A model generated the notes under the pieces. That model saw only the letters and a program-made list of their open reading frames with translations. It ran no database searches and was not told the DNA's origin. Shown here in pieces: positions 11,574 through 24,036 of a DNA stretch of 64,000 nucleotides. Source of the DNA: Malania oleifera (lineage: Eukaryota; Streptophyta; Magnoliopsida; Santalales; Ximeniaceae); the NCBI RefSeq assembly GCF_029873635.1, contig NC_080420.1, positions 31,673,032-31,737,031 of the forward strand. The letters are read 5' to 3'. Each line of letters opens with the position of its first letter. Within the stretch, counting starts at the first letter, position 1. Position numbers and translations under genes: made by a program.

Positions 11574-12754
11574 TTGGTTCTCTACAAGCGCATCTTGGTA
11601 AGTAACTCTAAACCATTTCTTTTACTTTTAATATACTACACAATTAATTGTCTAATATGCTATACGTATTTCATATGCAGGTAAAATTTGATATGGACAT
11701 TTTCACTGCGACCATGTAAAAAATGGCGGTGAACACTCAATTGTGCCCCTGGTTCAAAAGCTATTGCACTGAAATGCGCAAGAATTTTAGGGCGATGGGA
11801 GATCAGGCTGAGGCTCACCCATTTGATATGATCTCCCTGGAGGATTGGGAGGTCGTGTGTCGCCATTTATGTGACCTGGCTTATCAGGTGATGTGTTTGT
11901 ATTGTTATAAATGCTTTGTCATGTCGCTAATTAATAAAAAGTCATTTCATTTTTTGATTTTCATAGGCTATGTGTGTGAAAAGTGCTAAGAACTGCATCA
12001 AACTAGAGACAACGCATTGCGGTGGGTTGAAGCTCTTCGTCATGCATCAAAAGGTCATTTCTATATTTATATGTTTGATAATTACCTAACAAGTGTTATT
12101 TATGTTTACACCTCGGCATTAATGTTAATTACGTTTTACATGATAATGTAGCGTGATCCCGAGACTGGCGACCTGGAGCCGACGCTAGATTTGTATTAGA
12201 GAACACATCAAAGGCCATCAGGGGAGTGGTGCTTGGGTGCGAAGAGCAAACATGTACGTCAAATATATTATTTAGTTCATTTTTGTATTCAAAATGTCAA
12301 AGTTGTATTCTTATTTCTTCATTTTCTACATTTTCATGACTGCAAATAGGCAATGATGGTCGAGCTAAGGAATGCACCGATTCCATAGGGGAGTGAGCCA
12401 GTTTCAGATGACGACATCTACAGGAAGGTGCTCAGGGAACGTGCGGGGGGCTAGTTGAAAGGACTTGGAAGTGGATATAACACCCCAACATTGTCATCTA
12501 CTTTGACCGTGGTGTCTCCTGCTGAGCTTGACCGAGCACGTAGGGAAGCTGAATCTCAAAGGGAGGATATGGTTCTTCGGATGTATATGATGGAAATGGA
12601 GAACCAACAAATTAAAGAAGAGGTGTCCACCTAGCAATCAAAGGTCTCCACCATTGTAGCAGAGATGGAAGCCATGAAGAACTGGAAAGCGCAGATGGAA
12701 CAAATGTTAGGCCAATCTCATCTAGATGATGCATGTGGCTCCTCCTCTCATTAA
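11574..12754 (+). pseudogene. Second CACTA gene, Ptta/En-Spm plant transposase domain (Transposase_24 type)
   Basis: Exons are recognisable by GT-AG borders: 11,723-11,887 (NTQLCPWFKSYCTEMRKNF, HPFDMISLEDWEVVCRHL), 11,967-12,053 (AKNCIKLETTHCGGLKLFVMHQK), 12,152-12,253 (RDPETGDLEPTLDLY then THQRPSGEW) and 12,350-12,754 (MMVELRNAPIP, a C-terminal Glu/Gln-rich probable coiled coil, and GSSSH before TAA at 12,752). Introns of about 80-100 bp are typical. Several stops lie in exons (for example after LDLY and after NAPIP), so it is not functional. The domain is the second protein of plant CACTA elements; a role in binding the subterminal repeats is the family-level expectation. Confidence 0.82.
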
Positions 12755-12948
12755 AAGGTATACTCAGTATGGGGTAGGAAAATTTGTCTAGGGAGTTTTG
12801 AAATTGAGTTGGTCTAAATTACGCAATGTAATTATGCAGTTATATTTTCATATTTTATTATATGTATTGCATATGCAATGAATTAATAGATCCAATTTCT
12901 GTAGGAATTCACATAACAATATTTTTATTGTTAAAATAGAAAAAAAAT

Positions 12949-14870
12949 AGTAAACTTAGTTGAATTTAACAACCCAAGTGTCCAAATCGAGCATACGAGA
13001 TCCAAATTGATCTTGGTTAATCCCGACACGTCCATCACATCGAACTATACATGCCGGATTTGACGGTGCCCAAAAACTCCATGCCAATTGAAAATTATAT
13101 GCTTAGAGGCGAACTTAGTACACTTAGTTGAATTTAACCACCTAAGTGTCCAATTTAGGCATACGAGGTCAAAACCAAGCTCGGTCAATCCTGACATGTC
13201 TATCACATTGAACTGGACGTGCCGAACCTGATGGTCCCCAAAAACTCCTCCTCGAGAGCTTTTTCCCCATTTAGAAGTGAAGTTATAATAGAAAAAAACT
13301 TAGTAAACTTAGCTCATTTTAACCACCCAAGTGTCCAAATTGGGCATACGAGGTCCAAATCGAGTTTGGTTAGTCCCGACATGTCTGTCACATCGAACTG
13401 GACGTGTCAGATCTGACAGCCCCCAAAAACTCCTTGCCAATTGAAAATTATACGCTTTGAAGTGAACTTAGTACACTTAGTTGAATTTAACCACCCAAGT
13501 GTCCAATTCAGGCATACGAGGTCCAAACCGAGCTTGTTCAGTCTCTACACTTCCGTCACATTGAACTAGATGAATAAGATTTGATGGTCTCCAAAAACTC
13601 CTCCCTGAGAGCTTTTTCCCCACTTAGAAGTGAATTTATAATAGAAAAAAAATTAGTAAACTTAGTTCATTTTAACCACCCAAGTGTCCAAATTGGGTAT
13701 ACGAGGTCCAAATCAAGCTCGATTAGTTCCAACACGTCCATCACATTGAACTGGATGTGCCGAATCTGACGGTCCCTAAAAACTCCTTGCCGATTAAAAA
13801 TTATACGCTTAGTGGTGAACTTAGTACACTTAGTTGAATTTAACCACCCAAGTGTCCAGTTCGAGCATACGAGGTACAAACCGAGTTTGGTCAGCCCCAA
13901 CACATTTGTCACATCAAACTGGATGTGCTGGATGTGACGGTTTCCAAAAACTCTTCTTCGAGAGCTTTTTCCTCACTTAGATGCAAAGTTATAATAGAAA
14001 CCACCCAAGTGTCTAAATCGGGCATACGAGGTCCAAACTGAGCTTAATCAGTCCCGGCATGTCCATCACATTGAATTGGACGTGTTCGATCTGATAGTGC
14101 CCAAAAATTCTTTGCCAATTGAAAATTATATGATTAGAGGAAAACTTAGTATACTTAGTTGAATTTAACCACCCAAGTGTCTGCATTGGGCATATGAGAT
14201 CCAAACCGAGTTTGGTCAGTCTCGACACGTCCATTACATTGAACCGGACATGCCGAATTTGACGATCCCAAAACTCCTCCCCGAGAGCTTTTTCCCCACT
14301 TAGAAGCGAAGTTATAATAGGAAAAAACTTAGTAAACTTGGTTCATTTTAATCACCCAAGTGTCCAAATCAGGCATATGGGGTCCAAACCGAGCTCGGTT
14401 AGTCTCGACACATTCGTCACATCAAACTGGACGTGCAGGATTTGACAGTCCCCAAAAACTCCATGCCAATTGAAAATTATATGCTTAGAGGTGAACTTAG
14501 AACACTTAGTTTAATTTAACCACCCAAGTGTCCAAATCGAGCATACGAGGTCCAAACCAAGCGCGGTCAGTCTCGACACATCCGTCACAGCAAATTGGAC
14601 GTGTTGTATCTGATGATCCCCAAAACCTCCTCCTCGAGAGCTTTTTCCCCACTTAGAAGTGAAGTTATTATAGGAAGAAAACTTAATAAAATTAGTTCAT
14701 TTTAACGACCCAAGTGTCCAAATTGAGCATACGAGGTCCAAATCGAGCTCGGTCAGTCCTGACAAGTCCTTCACATCGAACTGGACGTGTCGAATTTGAC
14801 GGTCCCTAAAAACTCCTCCCCGAGAGCTTTTCCCCACTTAGAAGTAAAGTTAGAATACAAACAAACTAAT
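12949..14870 (+). repeat. Tandem array in the CACTA element, alternating two-unit higher-order repeat
   Basis: Eleven units and a partial twelfth (near 14,895) share a core around AAGTGTCCAAAT, GCATACGAGGTCC and GAACTGGACGTG. Core starts lie near 12,969, 13,144, 13,327, 13,495, 13,680, 13,848, 14,007, 14,173, 14,353, 14,525 and 14,711. Spacers alternate between a type with TGCCAATTGAAAATTATA and a type with GAGAGCTTTTTCCCCACTTAG, giving a dimer period near 350-358 bp. Only the last two spacers are of the same type. The array lies downstream of the second gene and is non-coding; short frames here are shadows of the repeat. Confidence 0.92.
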
Positions 14871-15364
14871 TAGTACGTAAAATTGGCTTACAATTCGGTC
14901 ATACGAGGTCCGAACTGAGTGGGGTGACTTTCAATTGATCAAATTTAGTTATTTACAATTGTATCATTTTTTTACACTATGTCTGAATGTATGATTATTA
15001 TGCTATCAAATCATATTTAATTATAGTATATATATACTATAACGTACACTGTATACTAATTTCTTTTATAATTATTATTTTGTAGTGTTTGCGACTGTCA
15101 CACCATTATGACAATGACAGGCAATATAGTCAGGTCAGATGCACGCAACTTTAATTTTGCCTTTTCCTGTTTTTTTTGTTACCTGAACATAACTATTTTT
15201 TATTTTTTAGTTTCAATTTGAATTTGTATATACTTATTTGAAATTTGAATAATTTTTATTTAAATTTTGAATAATTTATGAATGTTTTATTAATTCTGGT
15301 TTAATTTTATGTGTGCCACAATGCAATTACAGGATTTAAAAAAAAAAAAAAATTTATTTCACAT
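14871..15364. other. AT-rich non-coding CACTA sequence
   Basis: After a partial array unit (about 14,880-14,935) the sequence is AT-rich, with an A run at 15,338-15,351. No gene or clear repeat was recognised. Confidence 0.6.
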
Positions 15365-15880
15365 TATTAGTTATAGTTTGCAAAACCGTTACGAATAATA
15401 TCAAGATGAACTTTTAGTGACGGTTTATAAACTGTCACTAAAAGTCTAAAACCATTACTATAATCAACATTTTCTGTGTTCAAATTCATCACTAATGATA
15501 TTAGTAACGGTTTTACAACCGTGACTAATAGTATATTATTAGTGACAGTTCTTATAACCGTCACTAAAAGCATAACATTAGTAACAATTTAATGATCGTC
15601 ACCAATACTTCGGCTTTAGTGACGAATTTGAACAGAGAATATGTATGATTTATAGTTACGGTTTTACGATATTAGTGACGAAAGACATCTGCCACTAATA
15701 TTGCACTATTAGTGACAGTTTGAATTGTTTGTCACTAATAATTATTAGTATCGTAGATATACTGACAAAGTTTTAACCGTCATTATTATTGATATAATCG
15801 TGACTAATAGTGTTAGTGATGATTTTTTTATTATTAGTGACGGTTTAAAACCGTCACTAATAACCAGTTTTCTTGTAGTG
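15365..15880 (+). repeat. CACTA subterminal palindromic repeats and right terminus
   Basis: About eight variants of TTAGTGACGGTTT and AAACCGTCACTAA, many paired into near-perfect palindromes; the clearest is at 15,833-15,863. The block ends TTTTCTTGTAGTG at 15,880, the inverse of CACTACAAGAAAA. In En/Spm-type elements the subterminal repeats are the binding sites of the TNPA-like protein; that function here is inferred. Confidence 0.92.
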
Positions 15881-16793
15881 GCAATAGGTGGACAGTTAAA
15901 TGACTACTCAAATGGTTCTCAGAAAAGAAAATACTCAGCATCTGACAATCATGAACAAAATCTTCCTGGGTGTATAGGTCTACAGGCAGGGAGAGCAATA
16001 AGGGGCCTAATAGCTCCTTACGTGATAAGGGACCCAGAATGACGAGAGAGTGGAATAACAAAGATGCAAGGAGTGGGGTGCATCGACCGCCACTTGCTTG
16101 TTTTCTATGCATGGGCCCCCATTCGGTAGTAGAATGCCCTGAGCGAAAGGCCTTGAATGCCTTGAAAACAATCCAAGAGGGAACAAAAATCTTGAACACC
16201 GATTTGGGAGAAAAGAAGTGTATGGTGGGTGCCCTAAGGCTTTTGGGGAGTCCTCAAAAGCGAGCCCAATTAGCAAGTGGAATGGGGGGAAAAATACTTG
16301 CAACTTTTTGTGAACTTATGTTTCCTATTAGAAGTATTACTTTTGCAGAAATTTTTGTGAAATATGTTGCTACTAATCTTGTCTTGTTGAGGTGGTGACA
16401 GATGAATAACATACATGACCATGACAGTTTGAAGCTGGAGATCTGGTTCTTGGAGAGCCCTAGGTCCATGAAGAAGATAAGTACAAATAGAAACAAAGGA
16501 GATCAACCATTTCGTAAATGAACACAGTAGCCAGAAAAGTAGTGAAGATCCTTGCAGATAGAGTCAGCAATGATGAAGGTTGTCAACAACAACACTTGGT
16601 TAAGAGAAGAATGGTGGTCACACGACAAAAGACTTTCAGCAGCCCACACAGAAGATCCAAGAACTCATGAACTTCAAGACAACCACAACAGAACCTGAAG
16701 ATTGAAGACTCTTTACAACAATTCGACGAGGTTGTCGATAGAATGAGTGGGGGAGGATGTTAAGGGGTGACAATGTAATGGGAATTTAATGGG
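15881..16793 (+). mobile_element. Ty3/gypsy remnant: gag end, purine tract and LTR start
   Basis: A gag-like piece carries the zinc knuckle CFLCMGPHSVVEC followed by PERKALNALKTI (about 16,105-16,170), a spacing common in plant gypsy gag. Near 16,748-16,760 a purine tract (GTGGGGGAGGA) precedes TGTTAAGG, the likely start of the 3' LTR. The LTR probably runs to about 16,970, into the duplicated block. Protease, RT and integrase are absent here, and the element is incomplete and broken. The CACTA element ends at its left edge, so the CACTA insertion split or abutted it. Confidence 0.7.
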
Positions 16794-17078
16794 GGAGAGA
16801 TATGGCTTTACATGTATTCTCTAGGGATTTGTAAATCAATATCAAATTGCTTGTGTTATGGCTTGTATGGTGTTCTCTTACATGAATAAAATAAGTAGTC
16901 TCTATTTTATCATTGAACATAAATGTTTCTTGCCTTCCTGATCCCTTAGTGTCTATATTAATATTTCATGATTATGAGTGGTTTTTGAGATTTATAAGAT
17001 GCTCACGTTTGCACGTTTGAACAACTGATTATTGGTTGACTTTGTTGGGGAGAGCCTTGACGAGTGCCGCGTGGCCCG

Positions 17079-17212
17079 TTAGTTGAGTTTAATCTGGGGG
17101 TCCGTGAGACAGTGCCTTCAGCTCCTTCTGCTTGCACAATCCAAAGCAATAAATGCTCTTTGATTCTTCATCCTGAATCACTAGAAAACCTGAATTTGGG
17201 CCATCCTTTGCT
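17079..17212 (-). pseudogene. DUF1262 exon-1 fragment (copy A)
   Basis: The minus strand reads GPNSGFLVIQDEES followed by CFGLC, matching residues 27-48 of the intact protein at 25,652. About 80 bp including the start region, present in copy B (34,115-34,195), is missing here. No downstream exon follows. It is an older partial paralogue, not a product of the A/B duplication. Confidence 0.8.
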
Positions 17213-19612
17213 TGACCGTCCGATTATGTAATGTCGGGTAGTCATGAATATTAAAGAGTATGTGTATTATGTATAAAAATTAAAGAGTCATGAGGGGTTA
17301 TATATAATTTTGGGTTCTCATGAACATTGAATGGTAGTTGTAATGTGTACAAAAATTAATGAGTGTCGTGGGTGACTACTTATAGTCATAGTAAACGTAG
17401 TTTTGCACAAGTGTTATATTTTGTAAATTACTCATAACGGTGTATCTAGGTGCATGAATTTCGGACCTTCAATTTGAATTTAGGTGAATTTTGACAACTT
17501 TCAATATAATTTTATATTATATTTTCATCTAAATTTAATACAAATTCAAATTTAAGTCTCTCCAAACATAAGGTAAGTGTATATTTGTAATCTTTGGATA
17601 AAGTAAACCTCTTAGGCATATATACCAAGCATGGTCACCTTAATTTCGTCAAATAGTAAGATTACGGTTTGAAGTATTGATATTAGGATTTAGATTTAAA
17701 TTTGTGTGATTTTGGATTTATATTAAAATTAAAGAGAGCCGACATGGGCGGTTATTTATAGTGATAGTTATTATATTCATGGGCAGGTGTTATATCCATT
17801 AAATTACTCATTAATTATAATTTGATTTTGATTTTTAACAGCTATAAATGAAAATATGAGGGTACTTTTGAAATATATAAACATTAAATTCAGTTCTTTT
17901 GTGTTACAAGAATCCAAGTGCTCCTTGGAAGGTTAAGAGACCGACTCATCCAGTCATGAGAGATAAGAAAATAGTCGAAGCTATTTCATATAATAATTAA
18001 TTAATAAATAAAAGCTTGAAAAAATTATGAATTGGCTAATAAGATGAATCGGTCCAAAGCACAAATAATTAATTTATATAAATTTGTTTTTTTAATTTAT
18101 TTAGTATTTTATATTTTAGACACATAATGATTGAACTTTATAATTTTAATTTTTAAAATATGAATTTTGAAATTTTTATTATAATATGTTTGATAAGTTA
18201 TTTAAATTTAAAGATTGAATTATTTTTTAATTTGTTTTAAGATGTGCTTATCCATTTGATTTATATGATAATTATATATAACAAACATTTTGCAACACTC
18301 TAATTATGAAAATAAATATTTTATGATTTATTAGTAATATTTTTTTTGTTTTTCATATATTTTTAATTTTTAATATAATTATATAATTATATTTTCGCTA
18401 TGATATGACTTGTTTTGTCTTGTCAAATCGTTGATCAATCCAAGAAATAATTGAGTTTTAATTATCATTGATCTATGCATCTATTTATATTTATAAATAC
18501 TAGTAATGTGAAATATTTTTGAAATAGAATACCCGTATTGATATTATAAATAACATGCAATTTTTTATAATAGACTTAATAGTATTAGTTCTTATCTAAT
18601 TTACATCTAACTTAGGAGAAAATAAAATCAATTTAATTGTGAATAAACATTTAAAGTATTTTTATTGTTTTCTTCTTTATTCGGGAAAAAAAATAAACTC
18701 ACATAAATAATTGTTGCATAAAGGTTAATAATTAATATCATATATTTTTTCGGAAAAAATATTTTATATTTTCTTTTAAAAGATATAACATTTATCTTTA
18801 CAAGTAAACCTAATAAATGCATAAAAGTTAGCTAATCTACTTTTAACCTAATAGAAAATAAAATAAAATAAATTTAAAATGAATACTTATTACATTTACT
18901 CTATTGATTTGATTACATATACTAAAAAGATTGACATGTAATATATGTTTCCATATGGGTATTTTAATTCCCAAGTAACTCTTGTAACATTCATAATGTC
19001 CAATAAATTTAATTTACTATACTAAAAACATTAACATATAATACATCGTTCACATGGACTAAAATTTGAATATTGAATTTCATACAAAGTAATTGAATTT
19101 TTCACCCTAACTATATTAATATTAATTTTTAAATTTTAATATTTTATCTTATTCACATCCAACTTATAAAATACAGATAATCAAATCCTAAACAAACAAT
19201 TATAATTTTATATATCCTTTTATAGGTTAATTTTTTTTTCTTAACTCACATTTAATAAGTTCTTTTTCTTCTAATTTGATGAACGCACTCCTCGCACTAA
19301 AGGGTTTTGCATACAAATCTTTTTATTATATATTGCCCTCACAAGACCCCTAATAGAAGGCCTTTTAAAATCTTTCCATAACACCATTCACTTATAAATA
19401 TTCAAATTACCAAATGCAATATGGTGCCACGTTGTGCATGGGAACCAATAGGTCAAAAGTTTGTACTTGTGTACTTTGTATTCATTTTGTTTAATTTTTT
19501 AAGTATCCATTAAATTAGATTGATGAGTTTACTATTTAGATTGTGCATTCATCAAACCAAATAAGTTATCTTTCTTCCATTTAAGCATGGATTTCATTTG
19601 GACATGCATAGG
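17213..19612. other. AT-rich intergenic spacer (copy A)
   Basis: No gene seen. It aligns with 34,200-36,614 almost throughout. The part near 17,905-17,955 (AAGTGCTCCTTGGAAGG, then GACCGACTCATCCAGTCATGAGA) resembles the 5' flank of the intact DUF1262 genes (about 25,885-25,930), so it is probably the relic promoter of the exon fragment. Confidence 0.7.
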
Positions 19613-20133
19613 TGTCACGGTCTGACTATTTTCACACTCTTTTGAAGGGCTATGCGGCGCTAGTTAAAGTACTTGTGCTTAACTAGTCAGCTTATCGTTT
19701 ACTAACATTTATCCATGAAACACTTTCATTAACATTCATTCAAATAGCCGCGGAAATAGTAATCAATTCACGAAAGCCGTGGCAAGCAAGCAGTAAACAT
19801 TGAAGTAAACGTAATTCATTAACAACATCTCCGTTGACATTGTGTGTTTAGCAAGGAAGGCAAGAAAACTAAATACGTTGACAAAAGCTAGTGAGTTTTA
19901 CAATGAGTGATGAACACTCACCCTCTCCTAAAAAAGTTTTTATGTAATTTTCATCCTGGTACTAGGGAACATCAAAGTGACCGAGGAGTTATACTACCTT
20001 ATTTGGCATACAAAGACTCTACTAGTAGAAAATAACCCTACAGTAGTATTTACATGATGGAAACCTATCCCAAGCACACGAGATAAGCAGTCACAGGCAA
20101 GCATAATGTCCTGAACAAGCTTAACTCGTGACA
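19613..20133 (-). repeat. 3' LTR of chromovirus, copy A
   Basis: 521 bp, from TGTCACGGTC to CTCGTGACA. It shares private variants with the left LTR of copy B (for example CTTTTGAAGG and GCGGCGCT). Confidence 0.9.
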
Positions 20134-23100
20134 TTCTCCCCCACTTATGTGGTCGATGTCCTCGTAAACTTTGGCGGTAGGTACACTTCAAGTTTGTCCA
20201 CGAACGGTTGAATATCTTCCGCAAAAATCTAGCTGATTTCTTTGTCATCAAGGCATTTCCACTTCACTAGGAACTTCTGCCGCTTCTTCCTTAAGGATAT
20301 GAACTTTCTGCCTTCAAGGATCTCTTCAACTTCACGTTTGTCTTGTTGCATTATCTTCAACTCTACTCTGTTGGACTGACTTCTGCTCAGGTGAATGGTG
20401 TTGGCGTTGAATGCCTTGAGGCAGCTAACATGAAATACGGTCTTCTCCCTTGATCTGCCCACTCTTTGATCTGCTTAGAAGCTTTCTCTAGATAGGATTG
20501 GGCAAACTCTGTGTTTTGTATCCATTCTCTGGTGAAGATCTATGCCCTAGGGCTCTTTCGTCTATACAGCTCGCCCATCATGTGAGGTAACACCGGTAGC
20601 TAGCCTATAACAAGCTTAAAAGTGCTTTTATTGGTTATTGAGCTCCTTTGGGCTTTGCCAAAGAACGGAGCGACATCAAGTAGTTGCACACCATTCTTCT
20701 GGTTGTTGTTGACAAAATGGCGCAAGAACTCTTTTAGTAGCCCTCTGAATCTCTTCATTTGTCCATCTGTCTATTGGTGATAACTCGAAGAGATGTCAAG
20801 ATGTGACCTGAATATCCTGAAAATTCTATCAAGAAGTTGTCAGTGAACATTAAGTCTCGGTCACAAATAATAACTTGGGGAACACCCAAATATTTCACAA
20901 TAGTCACAAGGAATAATTATGTCATCTCCTTTGCCAAACAATACTTTGGTGCGGCCATTAAAGTACCATACTTCTTCCGCTTCCCCTTGTCTTGTTGGAA
21001 AGTGAGACAAGTTTTGGTATAATCAACCACATCATCCCACGCGTGCGGCGAATAATACCTTCCCAATAGTCCTGTCATTAGAGTCATTCTTTGAGAATAC
21101 CCTTCAACGAACTTCCTGCAATATCTAGTAAGGCCAAGAAAGGAACACAACTCTTTTACTATCGTGGGGATCTTCCGTTCTTGAATCATCCTTACCTTCT
21201 CCATAGCCCTCCGGATATGACCTTGTTCAACCATATGACCAAGGAATTTGTTCCCCCGCTCAGCGAAAGAGAACTTCCCTTTATTCCCATCTAGAGTGTT
21301 TCCCCTTAGCCTGTTGAACACTTTCTGTAGATGCTCTTCATGTTTCCTCTAAAACAACACCAATGCTCCCAACGTTGCTTTGGAAGGGCGAACGCATCCC
21401 GCTTCCAATTCATCAAGCTATTTCCTCAACTTTACTATCTTAAGAGGCGCAATTCGACATGCCCTTTGGCAGGTGGTTTCACTCCAGATAACAACTTGAT
21501 CTCATGCTCCACAGTTCGTCGTGAAGGCAAATTGTGAGACAGCTTATCCGGAAACACCTCCTTGTACTCATCCAACAACACTTGGATGGTCGTAGACTCC
21601 AGCTCTTGGCCTACTTCTTTTTCTACCACCACTGTGGCTAGACGTGTCTGCTCACCCTAACCCAATCCTTCATTGAGTTGTGTGACTAAAAGGGACTTCC
21701 CATCAACTCCTTTCGTTGCAACGACTTGCACCATGCACAAGTGATCTCCCATCAGACACAGGGAACCAACTGAAGGCATCAGCACTGTCCTCGTTCCCCT
21801 TAGGAACTCTATTCCTAGAATGACTAGAAAGTTATCCAATGACACCACTGTGAAATTCGCATGAACTTCCCATTGTCCAAGCTTTACTGTCACTTGCTTG
21901 GCTGCTCCCAGAGTAGGCTGGGCTACAGAGTTAATTGCTTTAATGCATCCTATATCTTCTCTAAGGGTAACTTGAGTCTCCATGCTTCCAACTGCGAAAC
22001 AAAATTGTGAGTAGCCCCCGTATCCACCATAGTGCGGATACTCTTCCCATTGATCTTCAAGTCCACAAACATTAATCCATTTGCTCGTGTAACTTTCGGT
22101 GTTTTTGCTTGCTTTTCCAATGTGCTCACCAACCGCACTGAACCCACCCTAGGGGCATCATCCTCTTCCTCCTCACTCTCCACAATTTTTCCCGAAGTGG
22201 AAGCTTGTAAGGCATTGAGTAATCCTTGTGTTGACACTCACTCACTATGTGAGATCCACCACACAAGTAGCACGAAATTTTACTCTTCCCCTTTCCATTG
22301 GGTATGTTGAACCCTTGAGACGACGAAACTTCCTTTAAGGTTGATGATTTAGAGTCGGCTCCCCCACTCTTGGGTTTGCCTTTCTTGAAAGACTCTCCAT
22401 TGTTTCCCTCTCCATCAAACTGTTTGGATGAAGTAGTGTCATCACCAGCGTAGTTAGTCAAGTGTTTTGCAGCAGCTTGTGCAATTGACAAGTCTTGAAC
22501 TCTTTGCCTATGAAGTTCTGTCCTTGCCCACAATTTCATCCCCTCAAGAAAATAGAACAACTTTTCCTGCTCCGACATATCCCGAATATCCAACATTAAA
22601 TCTAAAAATTGTTTCACATATTCTCTAATCGACCTCGTATGCTTGAGATCTCTCAGTTTTATCCTTACATTATACTCAACATTCTCAGCAAATAATTGTG
22701 TCTTGAGCTCTCTCTTTTCAAGTCTATCCAACTTTTGATTACACAACGTCCAGTTTCAATTTCTTGGTACTTGGTACGCCCCCACAGTTTGGCATCATCA
22801 ATTTTGCCTATTCTGAGGCCATCCTCACAACGCGAAAGTATTGCTCCACATCAAACAAGAAGTTTTCTAACTCCTTCGCATCTCGGGCACCCCCATACGT
22901 CTTGAGTTCTGGTATCTTGGTCTTGCTAACTCCCGGAGTGTTGGAGTTCCCATAGCAAGAACTATCAGATTCACCTTTGCATCCAGATCAGCCATCCGCG
23001 ACTGCAAAGTTTCAACTGTGTGGCGAAAGTCCTCTGACATGTCGCCTATCAAACCTGCTTGATGTTTTTGTGATCCCATCACTTTATCAACAAGTTCTCT

Positions 23101-23273
23101 CATCTGGGCCACCTCCACGGCCACAGTGTTGGTTGTTGCCTCAACTTGTGCTTCTAGCATGTTGATCCTCTCAGCATTGTTTGGTGCCATAGTCACTTAT
23201 CAAAGCTTTCCAAATCCCACAATGAAGGCAATCGAATTCACGTAGTAACTCAACCTTGGGCTCTAATACTAAG

Positions 23274-23791
23274 TGTCACGGTCCGACTATTTTCACACTC
23301 TTGTGAAGGGCCGTGCGGTGCTAGTTAAAGCACTCTTGCTTAATTAGCCAGACTATCGTTTACTAACATTCATCCACGAAATACTTTATTTAACATTCAT
23401 TCAAATAGCAGCGAAAACAGTAATCAATTCATGAAAGTCGTGGCAAGCAAGCAGTAAACATTGAAGCAAACGTAATTCATTAACAACACCTTCATTGACA
23501 TTGTGTGCTTAGCGAGGAGGCTAGTAGACTAAACATGTTGACAAAAGCTAGTGAGTTTTACAATGACTGATGAACACTCACCCTCCCCTAAAGAGGTATT
23601 TATATAATTATTATCCTAACACTAGAAAACATCAAAATGACCGAAAAGTCATACTGCCTTATTTGACATACAAAGACTATACTAGAAAAAAATAACCCTA
23701 CACTAGTGTTTACATGATAGAAACTCATCCTAAGCACACGAGATAAGCGGTCACAGGCAAGCATAATGCCCTGAACAAGCTTAGCTCGTGA
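23274..23791 (-). repeat. 5' LTR of chromovirus, copy A
   Basis: About 518 bp. It shares private variants with the right LTR of copy B (GTGGTGCT, TAGTAGACTAAACATG). Its outer end is slightly eroded compared with copy B. Confidence 0.88.
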
Positions 23792-24036
23792 GGCTTAACA
23801 TCTAAGTAGACCACTTGACAACTTCTCCACCAAAAAGGAAGGAACATTTTAGTTTACTTAGTACAATGACTTTGCACATTGTTCATGAGTTTTGTACAAA
23901 CATTCTTCATTTGCATTAGGAGGTAGAATTTCATGCGTGTCAACGATTTTACAACATTTGCCACATATATATACATAGGAAACATCATAAATTGGATCCT
24001 TTGACAGTACTCCCAAGGCCTAGAATACAAAATATC

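Larger units (their letters stand above)
1..15880 (+). mobile_element. CACTA (En/Spm) DNA transposon, right-hand part
   Basis: The window opens inside a TNP2-type transposase gene and the element closes at 15,880 with the CACTA terminus: the minus strand reads CACTACAAGAAAA from that point inward. Between them lie a TNP2-like gene, a second Ptta/En-Spm gene, a long tandem array and palindromic subterminal repeats, the usual order in large plant CACTA elements. The left terminus is outside the window, so the family's 3-bp target duplication cannot be confirmed (right flank GCA at 15,881-15,883). Two LTR-derived insertions (1,899-7,854 and 9,543-11,573) lie inside it. Coding regions carry stops, so the copy is probably non-autonomous. 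Confidence 0.9.
19613..23791 (-). mobile_element. Incomplete Ty3/gypsy chromovirus (copy A)
   Basis: LTRs at 19,613-20,133 and 23,274-23,791 flank about 3.1 kb. A primer site for initiator tRNA-Met lies next to the right LTR (plus 23,258-23,271) and a purine tract (GTGGGGGAGAA) next to the left, so the element reads on the minus strand. Parts seen: gag with coiled-coil start (about 23,196) and zinc knuckle CYLCGGSHIVSEC (about 22,290), protease with VDTGATHNF (about 22,000-22,045), pieces of RT and integrase, and a chromodomain (about 20,230-20,330, KKRQKFLVKWKCLDD). It is shorter than a full chromovirus and broken in several places. The same element at the same site in copy B shows that it inserted before the duplication. 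Target duplication in copy B: ATAGG/ATAAG. Confidence 0.9.

Noticed and set aside
13219-14234. Several 60-80-codon frames with similar proteins (HFNHPSVQIG and its opposite-strand versions)
   Set aside because: They are shadows of the ~175-bp tandem units, occur on both strands and lack conservation as protein.
12949-14870. Regularly spaced repeats resembling a CRISPR array
   Set aside because: Units are ~175 bp, contiguous and degenerate, in plant DNA inside a CACTA element; there are no unique spacers.
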